Below, piece by piece: positions 14,681-23,248 of a stretch of DNA of 26,353 nt. How positions within the stretch are numbered: position 1 is the stretch's first letter; each line of letters starts with the position of its first letter. This DNA comes from an uncultured bacterium. Lineage in GTDB: Bacteria > Bacillota > Clostridia > Oscillospirales > Acutalibacteraceae. The notes beneath the pieces are model-generated. The model did no database searches and was not told where the DNA came from. It worked only from the letters and a program-made list of their open reading frames with translations. Location: positions 1 to 26,353 of the forward strand of contig CAJMOI010000010.1 in NCBI GenBank assembly GCA_905215105.1, in the 5' to 3' direction. The position numbers and the translations under genes were made by a program.

Positions 14681-15139
14681 ATGACGATTCGAAAAATGAC
14701 CCTAAAGGATTATCCGGCTGTTTCTGGAATGATGGAAGCCCTGCACCGCCTTCATGTGGAAAGCCGTCCGGACTTATTTACACAGACGATGTGCGAAAAT
14801 TTTCAGGAAAAATATGAGGAAATGATACAGGACGATACTTGTATCCCGTTACTGGCAGAAGAAAACGGCCTACCACTGGGATTTTGCATACTTTATATCC
14901 AGGAGCCCAGAGGAATCATGCTGCAAAAGTCGGCTCATATGGATGACCTGTTTGTCGCGGAAAATGCCCGGCGCAAAGGCGTAGCGAAAAAGCTTTACAG
15001 GGAAGCGCAACTCCGGGCGCGTGCCGCCGGAGCGGCTCATATGACGCTAAAAGTTTGGGCGTTTAACGAACCGGCCATCGCATTTTACCGCTCTATGGGA
15101 ATGAAAGTCCGGAGCTATTTTCTCGAAAAGGAGCTGTAA
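14681..15139 (+). CDS. GNAT-family N-acetyltransferase (operon copy 1)
   Basis: A 152-residue acetyltransferase. Motif A is DDLFVAENARRKGVAKKLYR, with R-R-K-G-V-A as the acetyl-CoA loop. Motif B is NEPAIAFYRSMGMKVRS. It starts at ATG 14681 after an AAGGAGAG site, 73 bases behind aroC, and only 3 bases precede the next GNAT gene. I see no promoter or terminator in the gap from aroC, so it is probably part of the operon transcript. The substrate is unknown, and a link to aromatic metabolism is only positional. Confidence 0.85.
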   Translation: MTIRKMTLKDYPAVSGMMEALHRLHVESRPDLFTQTMCENFQEKYEEMIQDDTCIPLLAEENGLPLGFCILYIQEPRGIMLQKSAHMDDLFVAENARRKGVAKKLYREAQLRARAAGAAHMTLKVWAFNEPAIAFYRSMGMKVRSYFLEKEL

Positions 15140-15142
15140 TAC

Positions 15143-15610
15143 ATGAATCCGTCGTTGCTGATACGGAAAGCAAAGGAAGAGGACCTTCACGACGTGTTAA
15201 CGCTGTATACCCAGCTGGGCAATAATCCTTTTCCTCAAAATCTGGAAGAGGTACTGCCTGTTTGGCACCAGATTCTGGCCCAACCCGGTCATTTTGTGGT
15301 GGTGGCAGAAACAGAGGGAAAACTGGTGGGCTCCTGTGTGTGCCAAATCATTCCCAATTTGACACACGGAATGCGCCCCTATGCGGTCATTGAAAACGTA
15401 GTCACCGATGAAGCTTTCCGCAGGCAGGGAATTGCAACGGCATGTCTGCATTTTGCACGAGAAGAAGCCCGTACCGCAGGCTGTTACAAGCTCATGCTGT
15501 CAACCGGAAGCAAAAAAGAAGGAACTTTGCGGTTTTATGAAAAAGCTGGGTATAATCGCCAGGATAAAACCGCGTTTGTTCAGTGGCTGGAGCCTCATTC
15601 AAAGGGATAA
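15143..15610 (+). CDS. GNAT-family N-acetyltransferase (operon copy 2)
   Basis: A 155-residue acetyltransferase, different in sequence from its upstream neighbour. Its N-terminus (SLLIRKAKEEDLHDVLTLYT) is the classic GNAT opening. Motif A is IENVVTDEAFRRQGIATACL and motif B is GTLRFYEKAGYNRQDK. It begins 3 bases after the preceding stop codon, so the two are probably translationally coupled. The ribosome site lies in the end of the previous gene (AAAGGAG near 15127). The substrate is unknown. Confidence 0.87.
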   Translation: MNPSLLIRKAKEEDLHDVLTLYTQLGNNPFPQNLEEVLPVWHQILAQPGHFVVVAETEGKLVGSCVCQIIPNLTHGMRPYAVIENVVTDEAFRRQGIATACLHFAREEARTAGCYKLMLSTGSKKEGTLRFYEKAGYNRQDKTAFVQWLEPHSKG

Positions 15611-15702
15611 TCTAAAAATAAACGGTTGTAGGCCTTCTCTACATAGATTCATATAATTTCTATAGTGATTTACTCATTTTATCATAGAAAGGCGGTCCCA
15701 TC
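15611..15702 (+). other. 92-base gap before pheA
   Basis: This AT-rich spacer contains a perfect TATAAT at 15652-15657. The only -35-like hexamer (TTGTAG, 15626-15631) is 20 bases away, too far for a normal promoter. AAAGGCGG near 15687 is the pheA ribosome site. An internal promoter is possible but not well supported. I see no leader peptide or terminator. Confidence 0.35.
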
Positions 15703-16830
15703 ATGGAATTAGCGGATATTCGAAAAGAAATCGACGAGATCGACAGTCAGCTTTTGCCCCTTTTCCTGCGCCGGATGAAGTGCGCCGAACAGGTAGCGGC
15801 TGTGAAAAAAGAGAAAAATCTGCCGGTTTTTAACGCCCAGCGGGAACAGGAAATCCTTGACCGGGCGGCCGAAAAAGCTGGGGAATACGGACAGGCCGTG
15901 CGGGGAATTTACAGCACCATGATGAGCGTCAGCCGGGAAAGACAATATCAGCTGCTGGAAAGCGGCAACGCATTGCGGGAGCTGGCAGCCTCCAGCATGG
16001 AGAATCTTCCCACTGATGAAGCAAAAGTGGCCTGCCCCGGTGTAGCGGGAGCTTTTACCCATCGGGCCGCCTGCACGGTGTTTCCCAACGGAGAAATGAC
16101 CTTTCATCCCCATTTCGATCAGGTGTTTGAAGCGGTAGAACAGGGTGCGGCGGATTTTGGCGTGATTCCCGTGGAGAACTCCTCCGCCGGTTCGGTGGTG
16201 GATGTGTACGACCTGATTCTGCGCTACCGGTTCTATATCGTCCAGGCGATAACGCTGCCGGTGCGGCATTTCCTCTGCGGCACCGAAAATTCCGGTGATA
16301 TTCAGATCGTCTTTTCCCATCCCCAGGCACTGGCTCAATGCTCTGATTTTCTGAGCAGCAAAGGCTGGAAGAAACAGGAATACAGCAACACGGCCGCCGC
16401 CGCCAAAATGCTGTCTCTGGAACGGCTGCACCACGCGGCGGTCATCTGCTCCAGAGAAGCCGCCGAAAAATACGGCCTGACAGTACTGGAAGAAAACATC
16501 CAGAACGCCCGGGACAACTGCACCCGGTTTATCGTCATCAGCCGCACCCCCTGCCTGCCCCAAAATGCCGACAAAATCAGCCTGTGCTTCTCTCTGCCCA
16601 ACACCCCGGGCACATTGCATCAGGTGCTGGGGCGCTTTGCCCTCAACGGCCTGAACCTGACAAAAATCGAGTCTCGTCCCATTCCCGGCAAGGCCTTTGA
16701 ATACGATTTCTATCTGGACTTCACCGGAAATCTCCATGAATCCCACACGCTGGAACTGCTTTGCTCTTTAAGTGAAGAGCTGCCGCGATTCACATTTCTT
16801 GGTAACTATTCGGAAACAAAGGAACTATAA
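15703..16830 (+). CDS. pheA: Bifunctional chorismate mutase / prephenate dehydratase
   Basis: A 375-residue fusion enzyme that converts chorismate to prephenate and on to phenylpyruvate. Residues 1-90 are an AroQ-type chorismate mutase (LADIRKEIDEIDSQLLPLFL, then RMKCAEQVAAVK). Prephenate dehydratase follows from about residue 109 (VACPGVAGAFTHRAA, FGVIPVENSSAGSV, and the catalytic Thr-Arg-Phe in DNCTRFIVIS). The C-terminal ACT regulatory domain starts near residue 288 (SLPNTPGTLHQVLGRF) and has the ESRP motif that binds phenylalanine in the family. All three parts are complete. It sits behind two GNAT genes at the end of the operon, and 24 bases separate it from a third GNAT gene. Confidence 0.96.
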   Translation: MELADIRKEIDEIDSQLLPLFLRRMKCAEQVAAVKKEKNLPVFNAQREQEILDRAAEKAGEYGQAVRGIYSTMMSVSRERQYQLLESGNALRELAASSMENLPTDEAKVACPGVAGAFTHRAACTVFPNGEMTFHPHFDQVFEAVEQGAADFGVIPVENSSAGSVVDVYDLILRYRFYIVQAITLPVRHFLCGTENSGDIQIVFSHPQALAQCSDFLSSKGWKKQEYSNTAAAAKMLSLERLHHAAVICSREAAEKYGLTVLEENIQNARDNCTRFIVISRTPCLPQNADKISLCFSLPNTPGTLHQVLGRFALNGLNLTKIESRPIPGKAFEYDFYLDFTGNLHESHTLELLCSLSEELPRFTFLGNYSETKEL

Positions 16831-16854
16831 AAATCATAGAAAGAAGGCATTTTC

Positions 16855-17358
16855 ATGCAAGTCTCTTTTGAACCCGTACAAACGCCGGAAGAAATCAACG
16901 TCATGTGTACGCTGGCTGCTGAAATTTGGGAAGAGCACTTCACCCCGATTCTGGAACCGGGACAGGTGCCCTATATGGTGGAGAAATTCCAGTCTGTTCC
17001 CGCCGTCACCAAACAGATTCAGGAAGGGTATGAATACCGCCTGATTACGGTGGACGGCAAACCGGCCGGATATACCGGTTTCCACCCCGACGAAAACGGC
17101 AAGCTGTTTTTGAGCAAGCTCTATGTACATAAGAATTTCCGCGGCACCGGTCTTGCCCGAAAAGCATTCACCTATTTGCAGGAACGCTGCCGCAAAGAAG
17201 GGCTTTCTGCCATCTGGCTCACAGTGAACCGCTTTAACAGCAACACCATTGCCATTTACCGCCACTTTGGCTTTACCGTCATTCGGGAAGAAAAGAACGA
17301 TATTGGCGGCGGATACTATATGGATGATTATATCATGGAAGTACCAATTGAAAACTGA
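16855..17358 (+). CDS. GNAT-family N-acetyltransferase (operon copy 3)
   Basis: A 167-residue acetyltransferase with motif A LSKLYVHKNFRGTGLARKAF (R-G-T-G-L-A loop) and motif B NSNTIAIYRHFGFTVIREE. The C-terminal DIGGGYYMDDYIME is typical of one large GNAT subgroup that acts on small molecules or peptides. AGAAAGAAGG precedes the ATG. It is 24 bases after pheA and is the last gene before a hairpin terminator, so it closes the operon. The substrate is unknown. Confidence 0.88.
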   Translation: MQVSFEPVQTPEEINVMCTLAAEIWEEHFTPILEPGQVPYMVEKFQSVPAVTKQIQEGYEYRLITVDGKPAGYTGFHPDENGKLFLSKLYVHKNFRGTGLARKAFTYLQERCRKEGLSAIWLTVNRFNSNTIAIYRHFGFTVIREEKNDIGGGYYMDDYIMEVPIEN

Positions 17359-17390
17359 CAATTTTCCATGTCCCTTTTTGTTGAAAACAG

Positions 17391-17424
17391 GGAAAGCGGC
17401 AATCCTCGTCCGCTTTCCTTGACT
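17391..17424 (+). terminator. Terminator at the end of the aromatic operon
   Basis: GGAAAGCGG (17391-17399) pairs perfectly with CCGCTTTCC (17410-17418). The following TTGACTTTTG is only moderately T-rich, and its first bases double as the -35 element of the next promoter. Confidence 0.65.
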
Positions 17425-17448
17425 TTTGATCTTTCAGTATGCTATAGT
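17419..17448 (+). promoter_or_regulatory. Promoter of the glycine riboswitch transcript
   Basis: TTGACT (17419-17424), an 18-base spacer and TATAGT (17443-17448) predict a start near 17455, just before the first aptamer. Confidence 0.6.
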
Positions 17449-17477
17449 GGAAAAGCTGACATCAAAATATTGTGACA

Positions 17478-17658
17478 AACGAAGTTTGCAGGAAAAGCAG
17501 GGCTTTCTGCTGCCGAAGGAGCAAAACTCTCAGGCGTCCGGTTACGGATGAGGACTGCAAATGGATGTGGCTCTGGAGAACGTCCAAAAGTGGACTGCCG
17601 AAGGTGCAACGCAGAAAACATTCTGCGAAATCTCTCAGGCAAAAGGACAGAGTGGAAA
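17478..17658 (+). promoter_or_regulatory. Tandem glycine riboswitch (two aptamers)
   Basis: Both aptamers show the conserved glycine riboswitch core. Aptamer 1 has GCCGAAGGAGCAA (17512-17524) and ACTCTCAGGC (17526-17535). Aptamer 2 has GCCGAAGGTGCAA (17597-17609), a stem GCAGAA-AACA-TTCTGC (17610-17625), then CTCTCAGGC (17632-17640) and AAAAGGACAGAG (17641-17652). Each is preceded by the expected purine-rich P1/P2 strands. The class is known to sense glycine cooperatively and to control glycine cleavage genes or glycine/alanine transporters. The downstream gene is a transporter of that kind, and the terminator at 17718-17750 is the likely expression platform. Whether glycine turns expression on or off was not determined. 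Confidence 0.93.
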
Positions 17659-17717
17659 ATCGATGCCGAAAAGCGTACTTGTAGGGTACCGTTTTTCCAT
17701 GAATTTCGTTTTTTCAG

Positions 17718-17750
17718 AGCCGGAACCTTTTGTGGGGTCTGGCTTTTTTC
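17718..17750 (+). terminator. Riboswitch expression-platform terminator
   Basis: AGCCGGAACC (17718-17727) pairs with GGTCTGGCT (17736-17744), with one bulged A and one G-U pair, followed by a run of T. It lies between the second aptamer and the symporter start, where a riboswitch-controlled terminator is expected. Confidence 0.7.
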
Positions 17751-17784
17751 TTTGTTTGCACGAATGAGAAGGGATTGGAAACGA

Positions 17785-19158
17785 ATGAATATGGATCAGC
17801 TTGCTGCACTGGTCAGCACGATCAGTGACTTTGTATGGAACAACCTGCTGCTGTGGCTGTTGGTGGGTACCGGTATTTGGTTCACCATCAGAACCCGGTT
17901 TGTGCAGGTACGATAGTTCGGCGAAGGCTTCCGCCGGCTTTTCAGCGGTTTTTCTCTGCGGGGTAAAAAAGCCGGCAAAGACGGCATGTCCTCTTTTCAG
18001 GCTTTGACCACCGCCATTGCGGCACAGGTTGGCACCGGCAACATCACCGGCTGCGCCACGGCTCTGTATTCCGGCGGCCCCGGCGCAATTTTCTGGATGT
18101 GGCTCTCCGCATTTTTGGGTATGGCTACCATTTACGGCGAAGCTGTGCTGGCACAGAAGTTTAAATCCACCGACAGCTCCGGCGAGGTGAGAGGCGGCCC
18201 CATCTACTACATTAAGGCCCGTTTTCAGGGAAAATTCGGCAAAATTCTGGCCGGATTCTTCTCCATTGCCATTATTTTCGCTCTGGGCTTTACCGGAAAC
18301 ATGGTACAGGCCAACTCCATCAGCTCCGCTTTCCAGACAGCTTTTGGTGTTCCCACGATTGCGGTGGGCATTGTCATCGCCGTGATCGCAGCTTTCATCT
18401 TCCTCGGCGGCGTGAGCCGTATTGCTTCCATCACAGAAAAGATGGTTCCCCTGATGGCAGTTTTCTATATTGTCGGCTGCCTGATTATTCTGGTTATCAA
18501 CCGTGACGCTCTTCTGGGCGCTATTCAGTCCATCTTTGTAGCGGCGTTTGATCCCCAGGCAATTCTGGGCGGTGTAGCCGGTATTACGGTACGGGAAGCT
18601 ATGCGTTACGGCGTAGCCCGCGGCCTGTTCTCCAACGAAGCCGGTATGGGTTCCACCCCCCATGCACACGCACTGGCCAAGGTGGAAAAGCCCCAGGATC
18701 AGGGTATTGTTGCCATGATCGGTGTGTTTATCGATACCTTTGTCGTGCTGACCCTGACCGCTCTGGTCATCCTCACTTCCGGTCAGCTGCAGGCAGGTAT
18801 GCCCGGCGCATTGCAGGGCACCGAGCTGGCACAGGCTGCCTTTAACCACGCGTTCGGCAGCTTCGGCAATGCTTTTGTCGCCATCTGCATGCTGTTCTTC
18901 GCCTTCTCCACCATTATTGGCTGGTACTTCTTCGGCGAAACCAACGTGAAGGCGCTCTTCGGCCAAAAGGCTGTAAAGATTTATGCTGCCATTGTGGTGG
19001 TGTGTGTGGTCATCGGCTCCACGCTGAAAGTCAATCTGGTGTGGAACCTCTCCGACCTGTTCAACGGCCTGATGGTCTTCCCGAACCTGATTGCACTGCT
19101 GGCCCTCTCCGGCATTGTGGCAAAAGCTGCAAAGGGACACGATATCCTCAGGAAGTAA
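17785..19158 (+). pseudogene. Alanine/glycine:cation symporter (AGCS) with an in-frame amber codon
   Basis: The reading frame from ATG 17785 encodes a 457-codon AGCS symporter, normal in length and sequence except for TAG at 17914-17916 (codon 44). The surrounding residues, FTIRTRFVQVR-stop-FGEGFRRLFSGFSLRG, continue the family sequence exactly in frame, so only one codon is affected. Homologues have Lys or Gln there as I remember them, either one base change from TAG. Downstream family motifs are intact: SSFQALTTAIAAQVGTGNI, GEVRGGPIYYI and RGLFSNEAGMGSTPHAHA. Restart at ATG 17986 would lose the first membrane segment and has no ribosome site. Options are a recent nonsense mutation, a sequencing error, or amber read-through. 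The gene follows a glycine riboswitch, which supports glycine or alanine as substrate. Confidence 0.85.
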
Positions 19159-19205
19159 ATTCCTCGCTCTGTTCTTTCTATCAATCGAGCAAACACAACA
19201 TAAAA

Positions 19206-19258
19206 GCAAAACTCCCGCTGATGGAATTTTTTCTTGCTTCCATCGCGGGAGTTTTTGC
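19206..19258. terminator. Bidirectional terminator between the AGCS gene and sbcC
   Basis: AAACTCCCGC-T-GATGGAA (19209-19226) pairs with TTCCATC-GCGGGAGTTT (19238-19254), a 17-bp stem with one bulge. It is flanked by T-rich sequence on the plus strand and, read from the other side, by T runs on the minus strand. It serves both convergent genes. Confidence 0.85.
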
Positions 19259-19286
19259 TTGTAAAAGGAAAGAAACGCTGACGTCT

Positions 19287-22082
19287 TCAATTCTTATTGC
19301 GCTTTCTGAAACGGTCAAAAAAGCCTCTGTGCTCCAACTCCGACACCACTTCCGCTTTGGCGCTTCCGTCCGGAAGACGGGACACCTCAATCCGGCAGGG
19401 AATCCGGTTCCGCAGTTCACTGACGTGAGAGATAATGCCAATCATGCGTCCGCCCTGATGGAGCATAGCCAGCGCCTTCATGGCAGTATCCAGCGTTTCC
19501 TGATCCAGAGAACCGAAGCCTTCGTCGATGAACAGTGCTTCCAGCCGGACACAGCCGGACTGGTTCTGCACGACCTCGGAAAGCCCCAGCGCCAGAGACA
19601 GGGACGCCAGAAACTGCTCGCCGCCGGACAGGGTATCCACCGAACGCTCGTGGCCGGTCATGCCGTCCAGCACCTCCAGATCAAGACCGCCATAAGCATT
19701 GTGAGCGGCCCGATCCTGTTTCCGCTGCAATGCGTAGCGCTCCCGGCTGAATCGGGCAAAATACCGGTTGGCACAGGAAATGATCTCTTCCAGCATAATG
19801 CTCAGCACATATTTGTCCATGGGAATCCGCATGGGATTGCTTCCGGAAAGGAGCTTATACAGTCTGGCCGCCTGATGATAGCGCGCCTGCAAACTTCCAA
19901 AGCGCTCTTCCAGCTCCTGCAAGCGTTTAGCGGCTGATTTTCCGGCGGAAAGGCGCTGGGAAACCTGACCGGCCTCCTGGTTCAGGGTATCCAGCTCTCT
20001 CTTTTTCCCCTGATAACTGTCCGAAACCTGATTTTCGTCGGGAATTTCTCCCTGCCAGCTCTCCTCCTGCGCGTCACAGTCCGCCCTGGCCTGACGGACA
20101 CGCTTTTGGGCATCCGTCAGAGAGGTACAGGCACCGCTATGCTGGTTTTGCAGCTCCGTGCGCTCCTGTTCCAGCTTTTCCGCCTGTTTCATCAAAGAAC
20201 GGGCCTGTTCTTCCAGCCGGGCCTTTTCCCGGCAAAGAGCTTCATATTCCGGCGGCTGTCCCTGCCATTTTGCCAGCAGTTCCTGTTCCCGTCCTTTCTG
20301 CTCCTGTTCCCGCTGGGAAAGCCCGGACAGCGCTTTTCCGCTGTCGGCTTCCCGGTTCCGGGCCTGTTCCAGCTCCCGGTTCAGGGTGTCCAGCCGCTTC
20401 TGGGCTGCCAGACGTTTTCCGGCCATTTCCCGGGTTTCCTGCAAGCCCTTTTCCACCTGAGCCAGTTCCTGCCGGAGGGTTTCCGGGCTTCCATAGGACT
20501 CCGCTTCTTTCAGGCGGATTTCGGTTTCCTCTGACAGCGTTTTCCGTTCCTGTTCCAGCGCTTTCAGAATCCCCTGCTGGGTACTCACCGAAGCTGCCGC
20601 TTCTTCTGCCAGATGGCGGAGCTTCTCCATTTCCTCCTGATTCAGCAGGGTCTCCTCTCCGACTGCGGGCATGGGATGCTCCACCGAACCGCATACGGGG
20701 CAGGGCTCTCCTTCCCGCAGCTGTCTCGACAACGCCAGCGCCTGGTTGGCCCGCAAACAGGCCTCCTGATGACGATAGCTGTCTGAAAGTGCCTTGGCAG
20801 ACACGGTTTTTTCCTCCAGTGCCTGCTTCTGCCGGAGGATGGTTTTTCCCTTCTCCTCTTCCCGTTTCTGGGCGTTTTCCAGCGCTGCAAAGGCCTCCAT
20901 TCCCCGGCGAAGGAAGGTTTCCTTTTCCTGCAAGGCGGGCAGCTTGTCGGCGGCCTGTTGAATCTGCTCCAGAAATGCCTGCCCTTTTTCCAGACGCGCT
21001 TTGCATTCCTGCTGGGCATTAGCGGCTTCCTGACTCTCCCGCCGGGCCGTTTCCATCTCCTTTCGGGTCTGGGCCAGCTTCTTCCGGACTTCTTCCAGCT
21101 GCTGCACTTCCCGAAGGTCGCTTTCCAGCCGGGCGGCCTGTTCGGAGGCCTGCGCCGACTGCTGACGCAGGCCGGGAATGGTTTCCCAAACCGGTTTCCG
21201 CTCTTCCAGCCGTTTTTGGAAAGTTTCCGCCTGCTGCTGTTTTTCCTTTTCCGCTGCCTGTTCCTGCAAAAGTCGGGTTCTGGCCTGTGTCAGTTCCCGG
21301 CGGCGGCGCAGCAGCTGTTCCGCCGCTTCCATTTCCCGCTGTTTTTCTTCCAGCTGTTTGAAAAGGGTCTGCTTTTGCTGTTCCAGAATTTCCAGCTTTT
21401 CCGACAGCTCTTCCGGTGTTGCGGCCTCTGATTGCTGCAGCAGGGCGTCCCGGTCGGAATCCGCTTTTTCCACCTGCTTTTCCAGTGTCTTGACCCGTTC
21501 CCGCAATGCGTTCTGAATTTGCACCCATTCGGTCATGGAGAAGAGCGTCCGCAGCATATCTGCCTTTTCCCGGGAACTGGCCCGCAGCAGCCGGAGAAAA
21601 TCTCCCTGGGGCAGCACAATCACCTGTGAAAACTGCTCCGGTGTCAACCCGGTCAGGGTTTCCGCACAGCGGCGCACCTGAGTTTCGCTTCCGCTTTCCC
21701 ACAGCTCCCAGTCCCCGTCCTCTTCCTTCCACTTCCAGCAGACATGCTCTTCCCGGAACTCCCGGCGTCCGCTGCCCCGGACAAAATGAACCCGGATGCT
21801 CCGCCGGAACCGGTAGTACTCTTTCCCAAGCGAAAAGACAAAATCCACACTGGTGGGCTGGTCATCGGCGGCACTGTCACACCGCATTTCCGTCCATCCC
21901 CGCCGGCCTCCGGTGGCGCGGCAATACAGGGCAAAGCACACCCCGTCCAGTATGGACGTTTTTCCGCCGCCGGTGGAACCGGTGATGAGGAACAGGGAGC
22001 GATCTCCCAGACGGGTAAAGTCCACGGTGGTTTCCCGCAGATAGGGGCCAAAGGCTGTCATGGTGAGAGAAATGGGAATCAT
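19287..22082 (-). CDS. sbcC: Exonuclease subunit SbcC (SMC-like ATPase)
   Basis: A 931-residue SMC/Rad50-type ATPase that with SbcD forms the nuclease cutting DNA hairpins and processing double-strand breaks. The N-terminal Walker A is LITGSTGGGKTSILDGVCFA (about residues 33-52). Long coiled coils rich in Glu, Gln, Lys and Arg follow on both sides of a zinc hook, EPCPVCGSVEHP near residue 460. The C-terminal half of the ATPase has the ABC signature TLSGGEQFLASLSLALGLSE near 815 and Walker B ALFIDEGFGSLDQ near 845. The start codon overlaps the end of sbcD by 4 bases, indicating coupled translation. It is complete for the clostridial version. Confidence 0.96.
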   Translation of the reverse strand: MIPISLTMTAFGPYLRETTVDFTRLGDRSLFLITGSTGGGKTSILDGVCFALYCRATGGRRGWTEMRCDSAADDQPTSVDFVFSLGKEYYRFRRSIRVHFVRGSGRREFREEHVCWKWKEEDGDWELWESGSETQVRRCAETLTGLTPEQFSQVIVLPQGDFLRLLRASSREKADMLRTLFSMTEWVQIQNALRERVKTLEKQVEKADSDRDALLQQSEAATPEELSEKLEILEQQKQTLFKQLEEKQREMEAAEQLLRRRRELTQARTRLLQEQAAEKEKQQQAETFQKRLEERKPVWETIPGLRQQSAQASEQAARLESDLREVQQLEEVRKKLAQTRKEMETARRESQEAANAQQECKARLEKGQAFLEQIQQAADKLPALQEKETFLRRGMEAFAALENAQKREEEKGKTILRQKQALEEKTVSAKALSDSYRHQEACLRANQALALSRQLREGEPCPVCGSVEHPMPAVGEETLLNQEEMEKLRHLAEEAAASVSTQQGILKALEQERKTLSEETEIRLKEAESYGSPETLRQELAQVEKGLQETREMAGKRLAAQKRLDTLNRELEQARNREADSGKALSGLSQREQEQKGREQELLAKWQGQPPEYEALCREKARLEEQARSLMKQAEKLEQERTELQNQHSGACTSLTDAQKRVRQARADCDAQEESWQGEIPDENQVSDSYQGKKRELDTLNQEAGQVSQRLSAGKSAAKRLQELEERFGSLQARYHQAARLYKLLSGSNPMRIPMDKYVLSIMLEEIISCANRYFARFSRERYALQRKQDRAAHNAYGGLDLEVLDGMTGHERSVDTLSGGEQFLASLSLALGLSEVVQNQSGCVRLEALFIDEGFGSLDQETLDTAMKALAMLHQGGRMIGIISHVSELRNRIPCRIEVSRLPDGSAKAEVVSELEHRGFFDRFRKRNKN

Positions 22083-23233
22083 ACCCCCGTACCTCCTTCC
22101 TTGAGATGCAGTTCCCGGAGAATTTCATCAAATAGCGTGAGATCCTCTTCCGTGATTTCCGTATCACACACATCCCGGAGAAAACAGGTCAGCACTTCCT
22201 GCCGGGAGCTCTGGCGGGCATCTGCCGCCTGTACGCTGGTTTCCTCCTGCCGCCGCATCATCCATTGGCTGTGAATGGAGAGCAGGTTGGGATAATAGGG
22301 GCGCAGCTGTTTGGCCGGAAGATAGACCGGGCCGTCGTCGGTAAGGGTGATATCCACCAGATCTTCCGTGGGGGACCCCTTGCCCGCTTTCAGAATCTGG
22401 TCAAAGGTTCCTTCCAACCGATATACACGGCGCAGCGGATGTACCGGCTCTTCCCGCAGGGTCAAACCATCCTTTGTCACCTCCACAATGGTGACGCTTT
22501 TCCGGTGATGTTCCTCATCCACCGAATACCACAACGGCGAACCGGAGTACCGGCCGTTTTCCCCGGCTTTCTGGGGGCCGTGGAGGTGTCCCAACGCCAC
22601 ATAGTCAAAGGCGCGGAAGGTGTCGGAAGCAACCTGATCGGTGCCGCCCACAAAAATCGGGTTTTCCGAATCAGACAGAGCGCTTCCGGCCACAAAGCAG
22701 TGACTCACCAGCACATGAACCGCACTCGGCAGAAACATCCCTTCCATTTTCCGGACAATGGCTTCCATACACTGCTGGGCTGTTCGCAGGCCCGCTCCCT
22801 CTTCTCCCAGAAATTCCCGGGCTGTGGGGACATCCATCCAGGGCAAGGTAAAAATCTGCGCCATTTCCCCGTTTTTTTCCAGCACACAGGGGAAAAAGGT
22901 ATCCTGAGGGCGGGCGGCAATGACCACTCCGTTTTTCCGCAGCAGAGAAGCGCCTACCGCCATTCGTGCGGCGCCGTCGTGGTTTCCGGAAATCACCAGC
23001 AGGGGGATGTTCAGCTCTGCCAGACGGGTCAGGACTTCGTCAAACAGAGCAATCGCAGCGGCAGGCGCTACCGAACGGTCATAGACATCCCCGGCCAGCA
23101 GGACAGCATCGGGTTTCTCCCGCTCGGCCAGGGGCAGAAACTGTTCCCGGATGAAGTGCTGCTGATCCGGCAGCAGCGAACGGCCATAGAGCATCCGTCC
23201 CAGATGCCAGTCAGAGGTATGGAGAAATTTCAC
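22079..23233 (-). CDS. sbcD: Exonuclease subunit SbcD (Mre11-like nuclease)
   Basis: A 384-residue calcineurin-like metallophosphoesterase, partner of SbcC. The five metal-binding motifs appear in order: SDWHLGRMLYG (residues 7-17), LLAGDVYDRS, VISGNHDGAARMA, LVSHCFVAGS and YVALGHLHGPQ. The C-terminal part is the capping/SbcC-binding region. AAAGGAGG near 23240 precedes the ATG at 23233. It lies 15 bases after the GntR regulator gene on the same strand, so all three may share one transcript from the promoter near 24009. Confidence 0.96.
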   Translation of the reverse strand: MKFLHTSDWHLGRMLYGRSLLPDQQHFIREQFLPLAEREKPDAVLLAGDVYDRSVAPAAAIALFDEVLTRLAELNIPLLVISGNHDGAARMAVGASLLRKNGVVIAARPQDTFFPCVLEKNGEMAQIFTLPWMDVPTAREFLGEEGAGLRTAQQCMEAIVRKMEGMFLPSAVHVLVSHCFVAGSALSDSENPIFVGGTDQVASDTFRAFDYVALGHLHGPQKAGENGRYSGSPLWYSVDEEHHRKSVTIVEVTKDGLTLREEPVHPLRRVYRLEGTFDQILKAGKGSPTEDLVDITLTDDGPVYLPAKQLRPYYPNLLSIHSQWMMRRQEETSVQAADARQSSRQEVLTCFLRDVCDTEITEEDLTLFDEILRELHLKEGGTGV

Positions 23234-23248
23234 GGCAAAGCCTCCTTT

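Noticed and set aside
15626..15657. Internal promoter before pheA
   Set aside because: TATAAT is perfect, but the only -35-like hexamer is 20 bases away. Kept only as a note in the spacer entry.
17635..19290. A 551-codon open frame on the minus strand
   Set aside because: It is antisense to the AGCS symporter and riboswitch. The His/Gln/Gly-rich, domain-free translation marks it as a shadow.
20242..21732. Long Gly/Ala/Pro/Arg-rich open frames on both strands inside sbcC
   Set aside because: They arise from the GC-rich, repetitive coding of the coiled-coil region. The sbcC frame itself carries the zinc hook.
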